From Betaproteobacteria bacterium (GTDB taxonomy: Bacteria > Pseudomonadota > Gammaproteobacteria > Burkholderiales > Burkholderiaceae_F): a stretch of 64,000 nt of DNA. Below, one piece after another: positions 20,807 through 28,659 of this stretch. The number at the start of each line of letters is the position of its first letter. The stretch's first letter is position 1. A model generated the notes under the pieces. It saw only the letters and a list, made by a program, of their open reading frames with translations, ran no database searches and was not told the DNA's origin. Made by a program: the position numbers and the translations under genes. The DNA lies in contig BOKW01000001.1 of assembly GCA_016861185.1 (NCBI GenBank), positions 558,001 to 622,000 of the forward strand. Reading direction: 5' to 3'.

Positions 20807-21205
20807 ATGCGTCACCGTCACGGACTGCGGAAACTGAACCGCACGACCAGCCACCGGCTGGCGATGTTCCGCAACATGTCGAACTCGCTGCTCAGGCACG
20901 AGCTCATCAAGACCACGCTGCCGAAGGCGAAGGAACTGCGCAAGGTCATCGAGCCGCTGATCACGCTGGGCAAGGAGCCCACGCTCGCCAACAAGCGTCT
21001 GGCATTCAACCGCCTGCGCGACCGCGAGATGGTCGTCAAGCTCTTCAACGAAATCGGCCCGCGCTACAAGAACCGCAACGGCGGCTACACCCGCATCCTC
21101 AAGTTCGGATTCAGGGTGGGGGACAATGCGCCCATGGCCCTGATGGAACTCGTCGATCGCCCTGAGCCGAAGACCGAAGAGCAGTCGTCCGAGTCCGCAA
21201 GCTAG
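20807..21205 (+). CDS. rplQ: 50S ribosomal protein L17
   Basis: 132 residues. [20 protein letters not shown] and [20 protein letters not shown] are typical; the body ends at about residue 120 ([13 protein letters not shown]) and a Glu/Ser tail follows. GAAAGGA is seven bases upstream of ATG 20807. The last ~85 bp are duplicated 150 bp downstream. Closes the alpha portion. Confidence 0.97.
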   Translation: MRHRHGLRKLNRTTSHRLAMFRNMSNSLLRHELIKTTLPKAKELRKVIEPLITLGKEPTLANKRLAFNRLRDREMVVKLFNEIGPRYKNRNGGYTRILKFGFRVGDNAPMALMELVDRPEPKTEEQSSESAS

Positions 21206-21283
21206 GGGCGCATTGCGTCGTAGGCTAACTTCGCCGTGGGCGAAGTTAAGCGGCGAAGCCGCGGCCGGAGACACAATGCGCCC
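21206..21283 (+). repeat. folded element B directly after rplQ
   Basis: Outer stem GGGCGCATTG (21206-21215) with CAATGCGCCC (21274-21283), perfect 10 bp; inner stems TAACTTCGCC/GGCGAAGTTA (21226-21248, loop GTG) and GCGGC/GCCGC (21250-21262, loop GAA). Shares the GCTAAC-stem-GTTAAG frame with element A while the stem bases differ in a compensated way. The 3' half of the outer stem belongs to the duplicated rplQ tail. Confidence 0.7.
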
Positions 21284-21355
21284 ATGGCCCTGATGGAACT
21301 CGTCGACAGGCCCGAACCCAAGCAGGAAGGGTCGACATCCGAAGCCGCGAGCTAG
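21273..21355 (+). pseudogene. duplicated 3' end of rplQ
   Basis: About 83 bp repeat the end of rplQ (21122-21205) starting ACAATGCGCCCATGGCCCTG. The copy still encodes, in one frame, a peptide beginning [13 protein letters not shown] and ending SEAAS before a TAG, with several substitutions and small length changes relative to the original. It lacks the rest of L17, so it is a remnant of a tandem duplication, not a second functional L17. A short translated peptide cannot be excluded. Confidence 0.8.
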
Positions 21356-21370
21356 GCGCGTTACGGCGGA

Positions 21371-21432
21371 GGCTGACGTCGCGAACGCGACGTTGAGCCC
21401 GCGCAGCAGGCGGCCGCGGACAACAAGGCGCC
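21371..21432 (+). repeat. folded element C after the rplQ remnant
   Basis: GGCTGACGTCGCG then GAAC-type turn and CGCGACGTTGAG (21371-21397) form the same hairpin seen in elements A and B, with G-T wobbles at the base. A weaker second stem and an outer GGCGC/GCGCC (about 21356-21360 with 21427-21432) may complete the fold. It relates to the rplQ remnant as element B does to rplQ, which makes a tandem unit of about 150 bp. Confidence 0.6.
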
Positions 21433-21444
21433 CATCCGCTCTCG

Positions 21445-21465
21445 AGGCCCGCGCAAGCGGGCCTT
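21445..21465 (+). terminator. terminator-like hairpin ending the ribosomal block
   Basis: AGGCCCGC (21445-21452), loop GCAA, GCGGGCCT (21457-21464), then TGTCTCTC. A strong 8-bp stem with a weak T tail, placed 47 bp before cutA. A plausible end of the alpha-operon transcript. Confidence 0.55.
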
Positions 21466-21511
21466 GTCTCTCGAGCGGTACGTGCGGCGACCGGATTGCA
21501 AGGAGACACCC

Positions 21512-21844
21512 ATGCCCGAAGTCCTCCTCGTCCTCACCAACTGCCCCGACGAAGAGGTCGCCGACCGCATCGCGCGTGCGCTGGTCGGCAACCGCCTCGC
21601 GGCTTGCGTGAACCAGCTCGCGCCGGTCGACTCGATCTACCGCTGGCGCGGCGTCGTCGAGGAAGCGGGCGAGATTCCGCTGCTGATCAAGTGCACGCGC
21701 GAGCGCTACCCGGCGGTCGAAGAAGCGATCCGGCAGCTTCATCCGTACACGGTCCCCGAGATCATCGCCGTTCCGGTCGTCGCCGGCTTCGCGCCGTACC
21801 TGCGCTGGGTCGACGACGAAACGCAGCCGCCGCTGACGGCCTGA
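21512..21844 (+). CDS. cutA: CutA1 divalent-cation tolerance protein
   Basis: 110-residue trimeric cytoplasmic protein. Family marks are VLTNCPDEEVADRIARALV, RLAACVNQLAPVDSIYRW and the end region YTVPEIIAVPVV. Linked to copper tolerance in Escherichia coli, but its real activity is unresolved. ATG 21512 has AGGAGA upstream. The following gene is on the opposite strand and convergent. Confidence 0.93.
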   Translation: MPEVLLVLTNCPDEEVADRIARALVGNRLAACVNQLAPVDSIYRWRGVVEEAGEIPLLIKCTRERYPAVEEAIRQLHPYTVPEIIAVPVVAGFAPYLRWVDDETQPPLTA

Positions 21845-21855
21845 GTCGGGCGGCG

Positions 21856-22386
21856 CTAGCGGACGCGATACGTGAACTGCACGAACATGAGCCCCGGAAA
21901 GCGCAGCTGCTTGCCGAAGTTGCCCGCCGGCAGCGCGGTCAAGTTCGCGCCGAAGCCGCTGGCGCGATGTTCGATCGAGAACATCGGCAGCAACAGCGGA
22001 ATCGCTGCGCGCGCCGACGACGCGAAACTGCGCGTGCGGTAGAGCACCATCGGCGCGAGCGTCGCGTCGAAACTCCAGCCGTGCGCCTGCCGGCGCAGCC
22101 CCAAGGCCGCGCCGAGATACAGCCCCTGCCGACCGAAGCTGTCGCGCATGAAGCCGGCCGTCATCCGGCTTACGCGGCGGTCGCGCACGGCGGTCCGTTG
22201 CACGCCGAGGCCGTCGTGCAGCTCGTTCCACGATCGCGTTTCGTCCGCTGGCGGGCCGAAGTGATGCGAAACCGCAGGCAGATGCAAGTGCCACGCGATC
22301 CCGGAGCGACCGTCGGCGTGCGCTGCCCCGACCCCGAGCGCAAGCAAGGCGGCCGCCAGCGTCCGGCGGCGTCTCGCGTCGAACAT
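21856..22386 (-). CDS. hypothetical exported protein, possibly small outer-membrane barrel
   Basis: 176 residues from ATG 22386. Signal peptide MFDARRRRTLAAALLALGVG followed by AAHADG. The mature part alternates polar and hydrophobic residues with frequent glycines, includes HLPAVSHHFG and WNELHDGLGVQ, and ends GLMFVQFTYRVR, a terminal aromatic-rich strand of the kind seen in outer-membrane beta barrels. An ATG at 22428 would add 14 residues before the signal. Family not recognised; the barrel idea is inferred from composition and the C-terminal strand. Confidence 0.55.
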   Translation of the reverse strand: MFDARRRRTLAAALLALGVGAAHADGRSGIAWHLHLPAVSHHFGPPADETRSWNELHDGLGVQRTAVRDRRVSRMTAGFMRDSFGRQGLYLGAALGLRRQAHGWSFDATLAPMVLYRTRSFASSARAAIPLLLPMFSIEHRASGFGANLTALPAGNFGKQLRFPGLMFVQFTYRVR

Positions 22387-22582
22387 CTCTCCGGTCCCGT
22401 GAGTCCGTCCGTCTGAACAGATCGGCACGGAACCGCGGGGCTTGAGTCGAAGCGGCTTCCGGCGGCCGCCCGCGTTTCAGTCGTCCTCCGGACTACAACG
22501 CGACCGTGGAATCCAGGAAAGCGCTGGTGGACTGTCTCCGCGAACGCGTGCTTCGTCGCGGATCCCTTCCGGTCGCACGCCG

Positions 22583-22810
22583 TCAGCCAGTGCCGCGCGT
22601 GAAAGCGGCGATGTCCCATTCGCCGCTCGGCTCGTCGTGGCGCAGCACGTACAGGTGCCCGTCGTCGGCGTCGACGCGGAACCAGCGCTGCGCGGGCGCG
22701 AACCAGCGATCGACGATTGCGCGCACGACGAGCCGGCGTTCGCCGAGCCAGAACGCGACCGGCTCCTGTTCGCCGCGATAACCGGCGTAGCACTCGACGC
22801 GGATCGTCAT
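22583..22810 (-). CDS. small conserved hypothetical protein
   Basis: 75 residues, MTIRVECYAGYRGEQEPVAF at the start, then WLGERRLVVRAIVDRWF, RWFRVDADDGHLYVLRHDEP and WDIAAFTRGTG. Looks like a compact beta-rich domain of unknown function found as a stand-alone protein in many proteobacteria. Divergent from the DUF1697 gene with only 44 bp between starts. TATCTT at 22822-22817 (minus) lies six bases before the ATG, so the mRNA may be leaderless. Confidence 0.7.
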   Translation of the reverse strand: MTIRVECYAGYRGEQEPVAFWLGERRLVVRAIVDRWFAPAQRWFRVDADDGHLYVLRHDEPSGEWDIAAFTRGTG

Positions 22811-22854
22811 GGTGAGAAGATACGCGCCTCTTCCGGCAAGGGCATCGCGGCTCG

Positions 22855-23406
22855 ATGAAGACCTGGATCGCGCTGTTCCGCGGCATCAACGTCGGCGGCA
22901 ACCGCGTGCTGCCGATGAAGTCGCTCGTCGCCGCGCTCGAATCGAACGGTTGCACCGACGTCAGGACCTACGTGCAGAGCGGCAACGCCGTGTTTCGCAG
23001 CGCTGCGTCGCAGGCCGCGCGGCTCGCGGCGAGCATCCGGCGCGCGGTCGGCGAGCGCCACGGTTTCGAACCGGGCGTGCTCGTGCTCGCCCCAGCCGAA
23101 CTGCAGCGCGCGCTGGCGGACAATCCGTTCGCGCGGGCGGCCGCGGAGCCGACATCGGTGCATCTGTTCTTCCTCGTCGAAGCGCCGCGGCGTCCGGACC
23201 TCGAAGCCTTGAATGCGGCGAAGGCCGCGCGCGAAGCCTTCGCGCTTGCGGGCAAGGTTTTCTATCTGCACACGCCCGACGGCTTCGGCAGATCGAAGCT
23301 CGCCGCGCGTGTCGAGCGCTGCCTCGGCGTCGAGGCGACCGCGCGCAATCTGCGAACCGTCTCGGCGCTGGTCGAGCTGACCCGCTCCGCGCACGGCTCG
23401 GCGTAG
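22855..23406 (+). CDS. DUF1697 family protein
   Basis: 183 residues. WIALFRGINVGGNRVLPMKS, TYVQSGNAVFRS and VFYLHTPDGFGRSKLAARVE are typical of DUF1697, a soluble family of unknown function. No signal peptide. Standalone between the small conserved gene and the rhomboid gene. Confidence 0.85.
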   Translation: MKTWIALFRGINVGGNRVLPMKSLVAALESNGCTDVRTYVQSGNAVFRSAASQAARLAASIRRAVGERHGFEPGVLVLAPAELQRALADNPFARAAAEPTSVHLFFLVEAPRRPDLEALNAAKAAREAFALAGKVFYLHTPDGFGRSKLAARVERCLGVEATARNLRTVSALVELTRSAHGSA

Positions 23407-23498
23407 CCGCCCGCTGCGCATCGCGCGCGACCGATCGGCCGCAACCGCGCGTCCGTCCCGCGTCGCTCGGGGCGCGCGGAAGGCTATTCTGTCCGCCG

Positions 23499-24200
23499 AT
23501 GCAGTTGCACGTTCCCGATCCAGCCTTCACCGGCTCCACGCAGGCGCGCGCGCACTTCAGGCTCGCGGCGCGGCTTGCGCTCGGATTCGTCGCGCTGCTA
23601 TGGCTGATCCACCTGATGAACTGGGCGGCGGCTCTGGATCCCGCGCCTTTCGGCGTCCATCCGCGCCAACTCGCCGGCGCGCTCGGCGTCCTGTCCGCGC
23701 CGCTGGTGCATGGCGACTTCGCGCATCTGGTCGCCAACACCGCGCCGCTCGCGGTCGTCGGCACCGCGATGCTGTTCCTCTATCCGAGCGCGTCGCTCAG
23801 GGTGCTGCCTGCGATCTATCTGGGACCGGGCATCGCCGTCTGGCTGTTCGGCCGCGACTCGACCCACCTTGGTGCCAGCGGACTCGTCTATGGCCTCGTC
23901 GCCTACGTGTTCGTCGCCGGCCTGCTGCGCCGCGACCGCCGCGCGATCGCTGCCTCGTTCGTCGTCGCCTTCATGTACGGCTCGCTCGCCTGGGGCGTGC
24001 TGCCGACGCGCGAGCCGGTGTCGTGGGAAACGCATCTGGCCGCCGCGCTGATCGGCGTCGTGCTCGCGTTCGCCTTGCGGCGACTCGACGTACCGCCGCG
24101 GAAGCGGTATGCGTGGGAGGACGAAGACGCTATCCGCGTAGAGCAATCGCCTTCAACAACGGAAGGCGACGAATCCACGCGGATTCGAAGCGGCGTCTAG
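23499..24200 (+). CDS. rhomboid-family intramembrane serine protease
   Basis: 233 residues, about six membrane segments. The catalytic Ser is in LGASGLVYGLVAYVF and the catalytic His in SWETHLAAALIGVVLAF; HGDFAHLVANTAPLAVVG carries the conserved His and Asn of the fold. The C-terminus is a charged cytoplasmic tail rich in Glu, Asp and Thr. Cleaves membrane-embedded substrates, unknown here. TATTCT at 23485-23490 sits eight bases before ATG 23499, with no SD-like sequence. Confidence 0.9.
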   Translation: MQLHVPDPAFTGSTQARAHFRLAARLALGFVALLWLIHLMNWAAALDPAPFGVHPRQLAGALGVLSAPLVHGDFAHLVANTAPLAVVGTAMLFLYPSASLRVLPAIYLGPGIAVWLFGRDSTHLGASGLVYGLVAYVFVAGLLRRDRRAIAASFVVAFMYGSLAWGVLPTREPVSWETHLAAALIGVVLAFALRRLDVPPRKRYAWEDEDAIRVEQSPSTTEGDESTRIRSGV

Positions 24201-24228
24201 CCGTCTGCGCAGGCGAAGCTTCAATCCC

Positions 24229-25335
24229 TTACCTGCCCAGATACCTGATCTGCGCCGCATCGACGCCCATCCTCACGGCGGACCCGGCCGCCAGCGTCGG
24301 CTGCCCCGCGAGATGCGGCTGATCCGCAGTCAGCTCCGCGCTGCCGGCGCGCACGCGGTAGCGCGTGAATTCGCCGAGGAATTCGGCGGACACGATCTCG
24401 CCTTCGAGCCAGATCGTGCGGCCGTCGTCCGCGGCGTCGAGCGCGCACTCGCGCGGTTCGAGCACGGTCGTGTGCGGGCGGAAGCTCAGCGTTGTGCGGC
24501 CGGGCTTCGGTGCATTCGGCGATGGCGGCAGCACCAGTTCGCCCACGCCTTCGGCCTTGAACACGAGTCGCCCGTTTCTCGCCTCGACCTCGCCGTGCAG
24601 CAGGTTCGCGGTGCCGACGAAGCCGGCGACGAAGGCATTGGCCGGATGGTCGAACAGCTCGGCGGGCGTGCCGACCTGCTGCAACACGCCGCCTTCGAGC
24701 ACGGCCATGCGGTCGGCGGTCGTCATCGCCTCTTCCTGGTCGTGCGTGACGAAGATCGTCGTGATGCCGAGCTGACGCTGCAGTCGCAGCAGCTCCTGCC
24801 GCATCTGCTCGCGCAGCTTCTTGTCGAGGTTCGACAGCGGCTCGTCGAGCAGCAGCACCTGCGGCTCGATGACGATCGTGCGCGCCAGCGCCACGCGCTG
24901 CTGCTGACCGCCCGAAAGCTGGTGCGGCCGACGCTGCGCGTAGTCGGCGAGATCGACGAGCGCCAGCGCCTCTTCGACGCGGCGCTTGATCTCGACGCGC
25001 GGCAGCCTTCGTTCGACGAGTCCGAAAGCAACGTTGTCGTACACCGTCAGATGCGGCCACAGCGCGTAGTTCTGGAACACCATGCCGATGTTGCGCGCGT
25101 GCGGCGGCACGCCGCTGATGTCCTGCCCGTCGACGAGCAGCCGGCCCTGGTTGTGCTGGTTGAAGCCCGCGATCAGCCGCAGCAGCGTGCTCTTGCCCGA
25201 GCCCGAAGGTCCGAGCAGCGCAAAGAACTCACCCGGCTCGATCCTGAGCGTGATGTCCTTCAGCACCTGGTTCCTGCCGGCTTTCGACTCGTAAGCCAGG
25301 CCGATGTGGATGCACTCGACGGCGACTTTTTTCAT
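24229..25335 (-). CDS. ABC importer ATP-binding protein
   Basis: 368 residues. Walker A LLGPSGSGKSTLLRL, Q-loop MVFQNYALWPHLTVYDN, signature LSGGQQQR, Walker B VLLLDEPLSN and switch His in TIFVTHDQEEA. Residues from about 250 form a C-terminal TOBE-like regulatory domain, as in iron(III), polyamine and phosphonate importers. Its ATG overlaps the permease stop by 4 bp. Third gene of the minus-strand importer operon. Confidence 0.92.
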   Translation of the reverse strand: MKKVAVECIHIGLAYESKAGRNQVLKDITLRIEPGEFFALLGPSGSGKSTLLRLIAGFNQHNQGRLLVDGQDISGVPPHARNIGMVFQNYALWPHLTVYDNVAFGLVERRLPRVEIKRRVEEALALVDLADYAQRRPHQLSGGQQQRVALARTIVIEPQVLLLDEPLSNLDKKLREQMRQELLRLQRQLGITTIFVTHDQEEAMTTADRMAVLEGGVLQQVGTPAELFDHPANAFVAGFVGTANLLHGEVEARNGRLVFKAEGVGELVLPPSPNAPKPGRTTLSFRPHTTVLEPRECALDAADDGRTIWLEGEIVSAEFLGEFTRYRVRAGSAELTADQPHLAGQPTLAAGSAVRMGVDAAQIRYLGR

Positions 25336-27059
25336 CGTGCGTTCCGCGTGGTCGTGTTCGCCTGCTCGACCAGCCGGTGCGACAGGTAGGTGCCGAGCGC
25401 GACGATGGCGACCGCCAGCACGCCGAGCGCGGCACCCGGTCCGCGGCCGGCGACCGACTGCATGTACAGATAGATGCCGTAGCTCATCGGCGCCTGCGAC
25501 TCCTGCACGGTGAGCAGCAGCGTGGCGGACAGCTCGACGGCGGCGGTGATGAAGCTCGACACGAAGCCCGCAAGGATGCCGCCCGCCATCAGCGGGATCA
25601 CGACGCGGCGCACCGCGCGCCAGCGGGTCGCGCCGAGCATCTCGGCCGCCTCTTCGAGATTGACGTTGATCTGCTGCAGCGCCGCCACGCAGGAGCGCAG
25701 CGCGTATGGCATGCGCCGCACCGCGAGCGCGAGCATGATCAGCACCCATGTCTGCGTGACCGGGATGCCCGCGATCTGCAGGTGCTGGAACGTACGCAGA
25801 TAACCGATCGCGAGCACGAGCCCCGGAACGGCGATCGCGGCGGTCGCGATGAAGTCGAGCCACTGCCGCGCGGGCAGCTTCGTGCGCAGCATCAGGTACG
25901 CGATCGCGGTGCCGATGGCGACGTCGATCAGTCCGGCGAGGCCGCAGTACAGCAGCGTGTTCCTGATCATGTGCGCCGAGTCGTTGAACACCGTCGCGTA
26001 GTGCGCCAGCGTCCACGCGTCCGGCAGCACCGAAAAGCTCCACACGCGCGCAAACGACAGGATCAGCAATCCCAGGTGCGGCGACAGCACGACCAGCAGC
26101 ACGAAGACGATGCCCGCATATGCGACCGCCGCTTCCCAGCGTCCGAGTCTGCGGCGGGCGATGCCGGTGCCGCCCTTCTGCAGCGTCGAATACTCCTTGC
26201 CCTTCATCACGCGGATCGACAGCCACAGCGCGAGGATCGAGAAGCCGATCAGGATCACGCCGATCACGTAGCCCATCGGATCCTCGAGTCCGACCTGCGT
26301 GATGCGCAGGTACGCCTGCGGTGCGAGCAGGTTGGTCTGCCCGAGCACCAACGGCGTGCCCAGATCGTCGAACACCTTGATGAACACGAGCGCGGCGCCG
26401 GCGATGTAGCCGGGAGCCGCGAGCGGGAACACGACGCGTCGGAACAGCCGCCAGCCTTTCGCGCCGAGGTTCAGCGCCGCTTCCTCCATCGCGCTGTCGA
26501 TGTTGCGCAGCGCGACGATCAGGTTCATCAGGATGAACGGGAAGTAGTGCAGGCTTTCGACGAAGATCACGCCGGTGAGCCCCTGCATCAGCGGCAGCGT
26601 GAAGCCGAAGTACTCGTCGAGCAGCAGGTTGACCGAACCGTTGCGGCCGAAGATCAACTGCATCGCCACTGCGCCGACGAAGGGCGGCATGATCAGCGGC
26701 AGGATGCCGAGCGTCTGGATCAGCAGCGCGCCGCGGAACTCGAAGCGCACGGTGATGTACGCGAGCGGCACTGCGATCAGCGAGGCGATCGCCACGCTCA
26801 CCGCCGCGACGTAGAACGAGTTGCCGAACGCCTCGCGCATCAGCGAGACCTGGAAGAAAGAGCCGAAGTGGCCGAGCGTGAACGCGCCGTCGGCGTCGCG
26901 AAACGCGGTGACGAAGACGGTGCCGACGGGAATCAGCAGCAGGAGCAGCAGGAAGCCGAGCACGCCCGCGGCGAGCGCGAGCGTGCCCCAGCCGGCGTTG
27001 AAGCGCGTGCGCAGCCAGGCGCCGATGTGGCCGCGGGACGGCGCAGCAACGGTGCTCAT
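25332..27059 (-). CDS. fused ABC importer permease
   Basis: 575-residue membrane protein carrying two permease domains in one chain. Each half has an EAA-type loop: GAKGWRLFRRVVFPLA near residue 200 and GATRWRAVRRVVIPLM near 480. About twelve hydrophobic segments, starting with LALAAGVLGFLLLLLLIPVG. Two-domain fused permeases occur in the FbpB/AfuB iron and 2-aminoethylphosphonate importer groups. I chose ATG 27059 (MSTVAAPSRG); an upstream ATG adds 18 residues. Confidence 0.9.
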   Translation of the reverse strand: MSTVAAPSRGHIGAWLRTRFNAGWGTLALAAGVLGFLLLLLLIPVGTVFVTAFRDADGAFTLGHFGSFFQVSLMREAFGNSFYVAAVSVAIASLIAVPLAYITVRFEFRGALLIQTLGILPLIMPPFVGAVAMQLIFGRNGSVNLLLDEYFGFTLPLMQGLTGVIFVESLHYFPFILMNLIVALRNIDSAMEEAALNLGAKGWRLFRRVVFPLAAPGYIAGAALVFIKVFDDLGTPLVLGQTNLLAPQAYLRITQVGLEDPMGYVIGVILIGFSILALWLSIRVMKGKEYSTLQKGGTGIARRRLGRWEAAVAYAGIVFVLLVVLSPHLGLLILSFARVWSFSVLPDAWTLAHYATVFNDSAHMIRNTLLYCGLAGLIDVAIGTAIAYLMLRTKLPARQWLDFIATAAIAVPGLVLAIGYLRTFQHLQIAGIPVTQTWVLIMLALAVRRMPYALRSCVAALQQINVNLEEAAEMLGATRWRAVRRVVIPLMAGGILAGFVSSFITAAVELSATLLLTVQESQAPMSYGIYLYMQSVAGRGPGAALGVLAVAIVALGTYLSHRLVEQANTTTRNAR

Positions 27060-27105
27060 GCAGGGGCTGCTTGTCTTGACGAGCGCGAGGACTGCGTGGC
27101 GGCGC

Positions 27106-27202
27106 CCCCTCACCCTAACCCTCTTGCCGTGTCCGGGGAGAGGGGACGATTCCGCGTCTTGCTCCCTCTCCCCGGAGGCGGGGAGAGGGCGGGGGTGAGG
27201 GG
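27106..27202. repeat. GC-rich palindromic repeat inside the importer operon
   Basis: CCCCTCACCCTAACCCTCT at the left mirrors GAGAGGGCGGGGGTGAGGGG at the right, with an inner pair GGGGAGAGGGG/CCCTCTCCCC, so it folds on itself twice. This looks like the intergenic palindromes scattered through many proteobacterial genomes. It lies between the binding-protein and permease genes, where it could lower downstream expression or protect the upstream mRNA. Confidence 0.85.
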
Positions 27203-27221
27203 TTCCGCCGTCGACGCGGCG

Positions 27222-28556
27222 CTACTTCACCGCCGCGGCCGCCTGCTGCGCCAGCTCGAGCGCGCGCTGGTAATTGGCGCGCGCCTTGCTGTTCCACTGC
27301 TCTTCGAGCACGGTGATCTTGCGCGAAACGTCGACTTCCTTCTTGTTCGACGCGAACAGCTTCTGGAAGTCGGGCTGTCCGGCGATCTGCCCCGAAAGCA
27401 CCGGCGAATACGCGAGCGCTTTCGCCTGATTCAGCAGCTCGCGCGCCTGCGCGTTGCTCTTGCCCGCGGGCTTCGCTTCGGCGTCGTGGATCGCACGAGT
27501 CGCCGCCTGCAGCTCCTTCAGCCGGAACGTGATCGTCTGGTCGAACAGCGCCTGCACGATCGCGTAGCGATCCTCGGAAAGATCCGCGTTGAACTGCACC
27601 TTGCTGCGCTTGGCGATCGCCTGCGGGTCCGGATAGCCGGCGGGAATCTTGCCGCCGAACGCGCTGTACGGCAGCACCGGCAGCCGCGAGATCTTCGGAT
27701 CGAGCAGCAGTTCCTGTCCTTCCTGGCTCAGCGCGAACTGGACGAAACGCTTCGCGCCCGCGAGGTTCTTGCCGCCTGCGACCAGCGCGATGTTGGCCGG
27801 CACGATCGAGGTCATCGTCGGATAGACGAACTCGACCGGGAAACCCGAGTACTTGCCGGCGAGGCCGAAGAAATCGATCACCGGTCCCGCGCCGAACTGG
27901 CCATTGTTGATGCCGTCGGGCACGCCGAAGCTGCGCTCGGTGATCTGCGCGCTGTTGCCGGCCATGCGCAGGATCGTCTCCCAGCCCTTGTCCCAGCCTT
28001 CGCCCTGCAGGATCGTCTCGACCGTCAGGTGCATCGTGCCGGAGCGCGACGGCGAGGTCATCGCGACGTGGCCGAACCACTCGCGGCCGAGCAGATCGTT
28101 CCACTCCTTCGGCGCGTTGAGCTTGTTCGCCTTCAGGTAGCGCGTGTTGTACATGATCCCGTAGCCCGCGAGCGCCTGGCCCTTGTAGAAGCCCTTCGGA
28201 TCGTTGATCGGATAGTTGCCGATCTTGGCCGGGATCTTCGGGTTGTCGACGTCGGCCGCGGCGACCAGCAGGTTGTCGCGCTTCAAGACCTCGAACGCGT
28301 CGGGCGCGCTCGCCCAGAACACGTCGGGCCGCTGACCGGCCGCGGTTTCGCGCACGAACGCGATGCCGGCCACGGTGCTCTTGTTCAGGATCTCGAGCTT
28401 GACGTCCGGGTTGCGCTTCTCGAACGCGGACTTGTAGGCCGCCGTCAGCTCGCGCGGGAACGACGTGATCACGGTGACCGTCTGCTGCGCGAGCGCGGGC
28501 GCGGCGACCGCCCATGCGGCCGCGGCGAGCAGCGCGCGGATCGGGGTGCGGGGCAT
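27222..28556 (-). CDS. ABC importer periplasmic substrate-binding protein
   Basis: 444 residues. Signal peptide MPRTPIRALLAAAAWAVAAP with cleavage near LAQQ. Mature protein starts TVTVITSFPRELTAAYKSAF, and GQRPDVFWASAPDAFEVLKR follows, a type 2 periplasmic binding fold of the extracellular solute-binding family 1. C-terminal ~110 residues are helical and unusual for the iron-binding group, closer in look to phosphoglycerate-type or uncharacterised members. CAGGAGA precedes ATG 28556. First gene of the operon, so likely most expressed. Substrate unknown. Confidence 0.88.
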   Translation of the reverse strand: MPRTPIRALLAAAAWAVAAPALAQQTVTVITSFPRELTAAYKSAFEKRNPDVKLEILNKSTVAGIAFVRETAAGQRPDVFWASAPDAFEVLKRDNLLVAAADVDNPKIPAKIGNYPINDPKGFYKGQALAGYGIMYNTRYLKANKLNAPKEWNDLLGREWFGHVAMTSPSRSGTMHLTVETILQGEGWDKGWETILRMAGNSAQITERSFGVPDGINNGQFGAGPVIDFFGLAGKYSGFPVEFVYPTMTSIVPANIALVAGGKNLAGAKRFVQFALSQEGQELLLDPKISRLPVLPYSAFGGKIPAGYPDPQAIAKRSKVQFNADLSEDRYAIVQALFDQTITFRLKELQAATRAIHDAEAKPAGKSNAQARELLNQAKALAYSPVLSGQIAGQPDFQKLFASNKKEVDVSRKITVLEEQWNSKARANYQRALELAQQAAAAVK

Positions 28557-28659
28557 CTTCGTCTCCTGTTCCGGTGAAACCGGACCAATGCTAGCCGCGC
28601 GAACGATCCGCCTCAATGCGTCCGCGTCGACCGCGGTCAGCGCTGTCTATCATCGTGGC

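Noticed and set aside
21273-21355. Second functional L17
   Set aside because: Only the last ~25 codons are present; it lacks the whole ribosome-binding core.
25377-28577. 1066-codon plus-strand frame across the ABC importer
   Set aside because: His/Arg/Asp-rich shadow of three well supported minus-strand genes.
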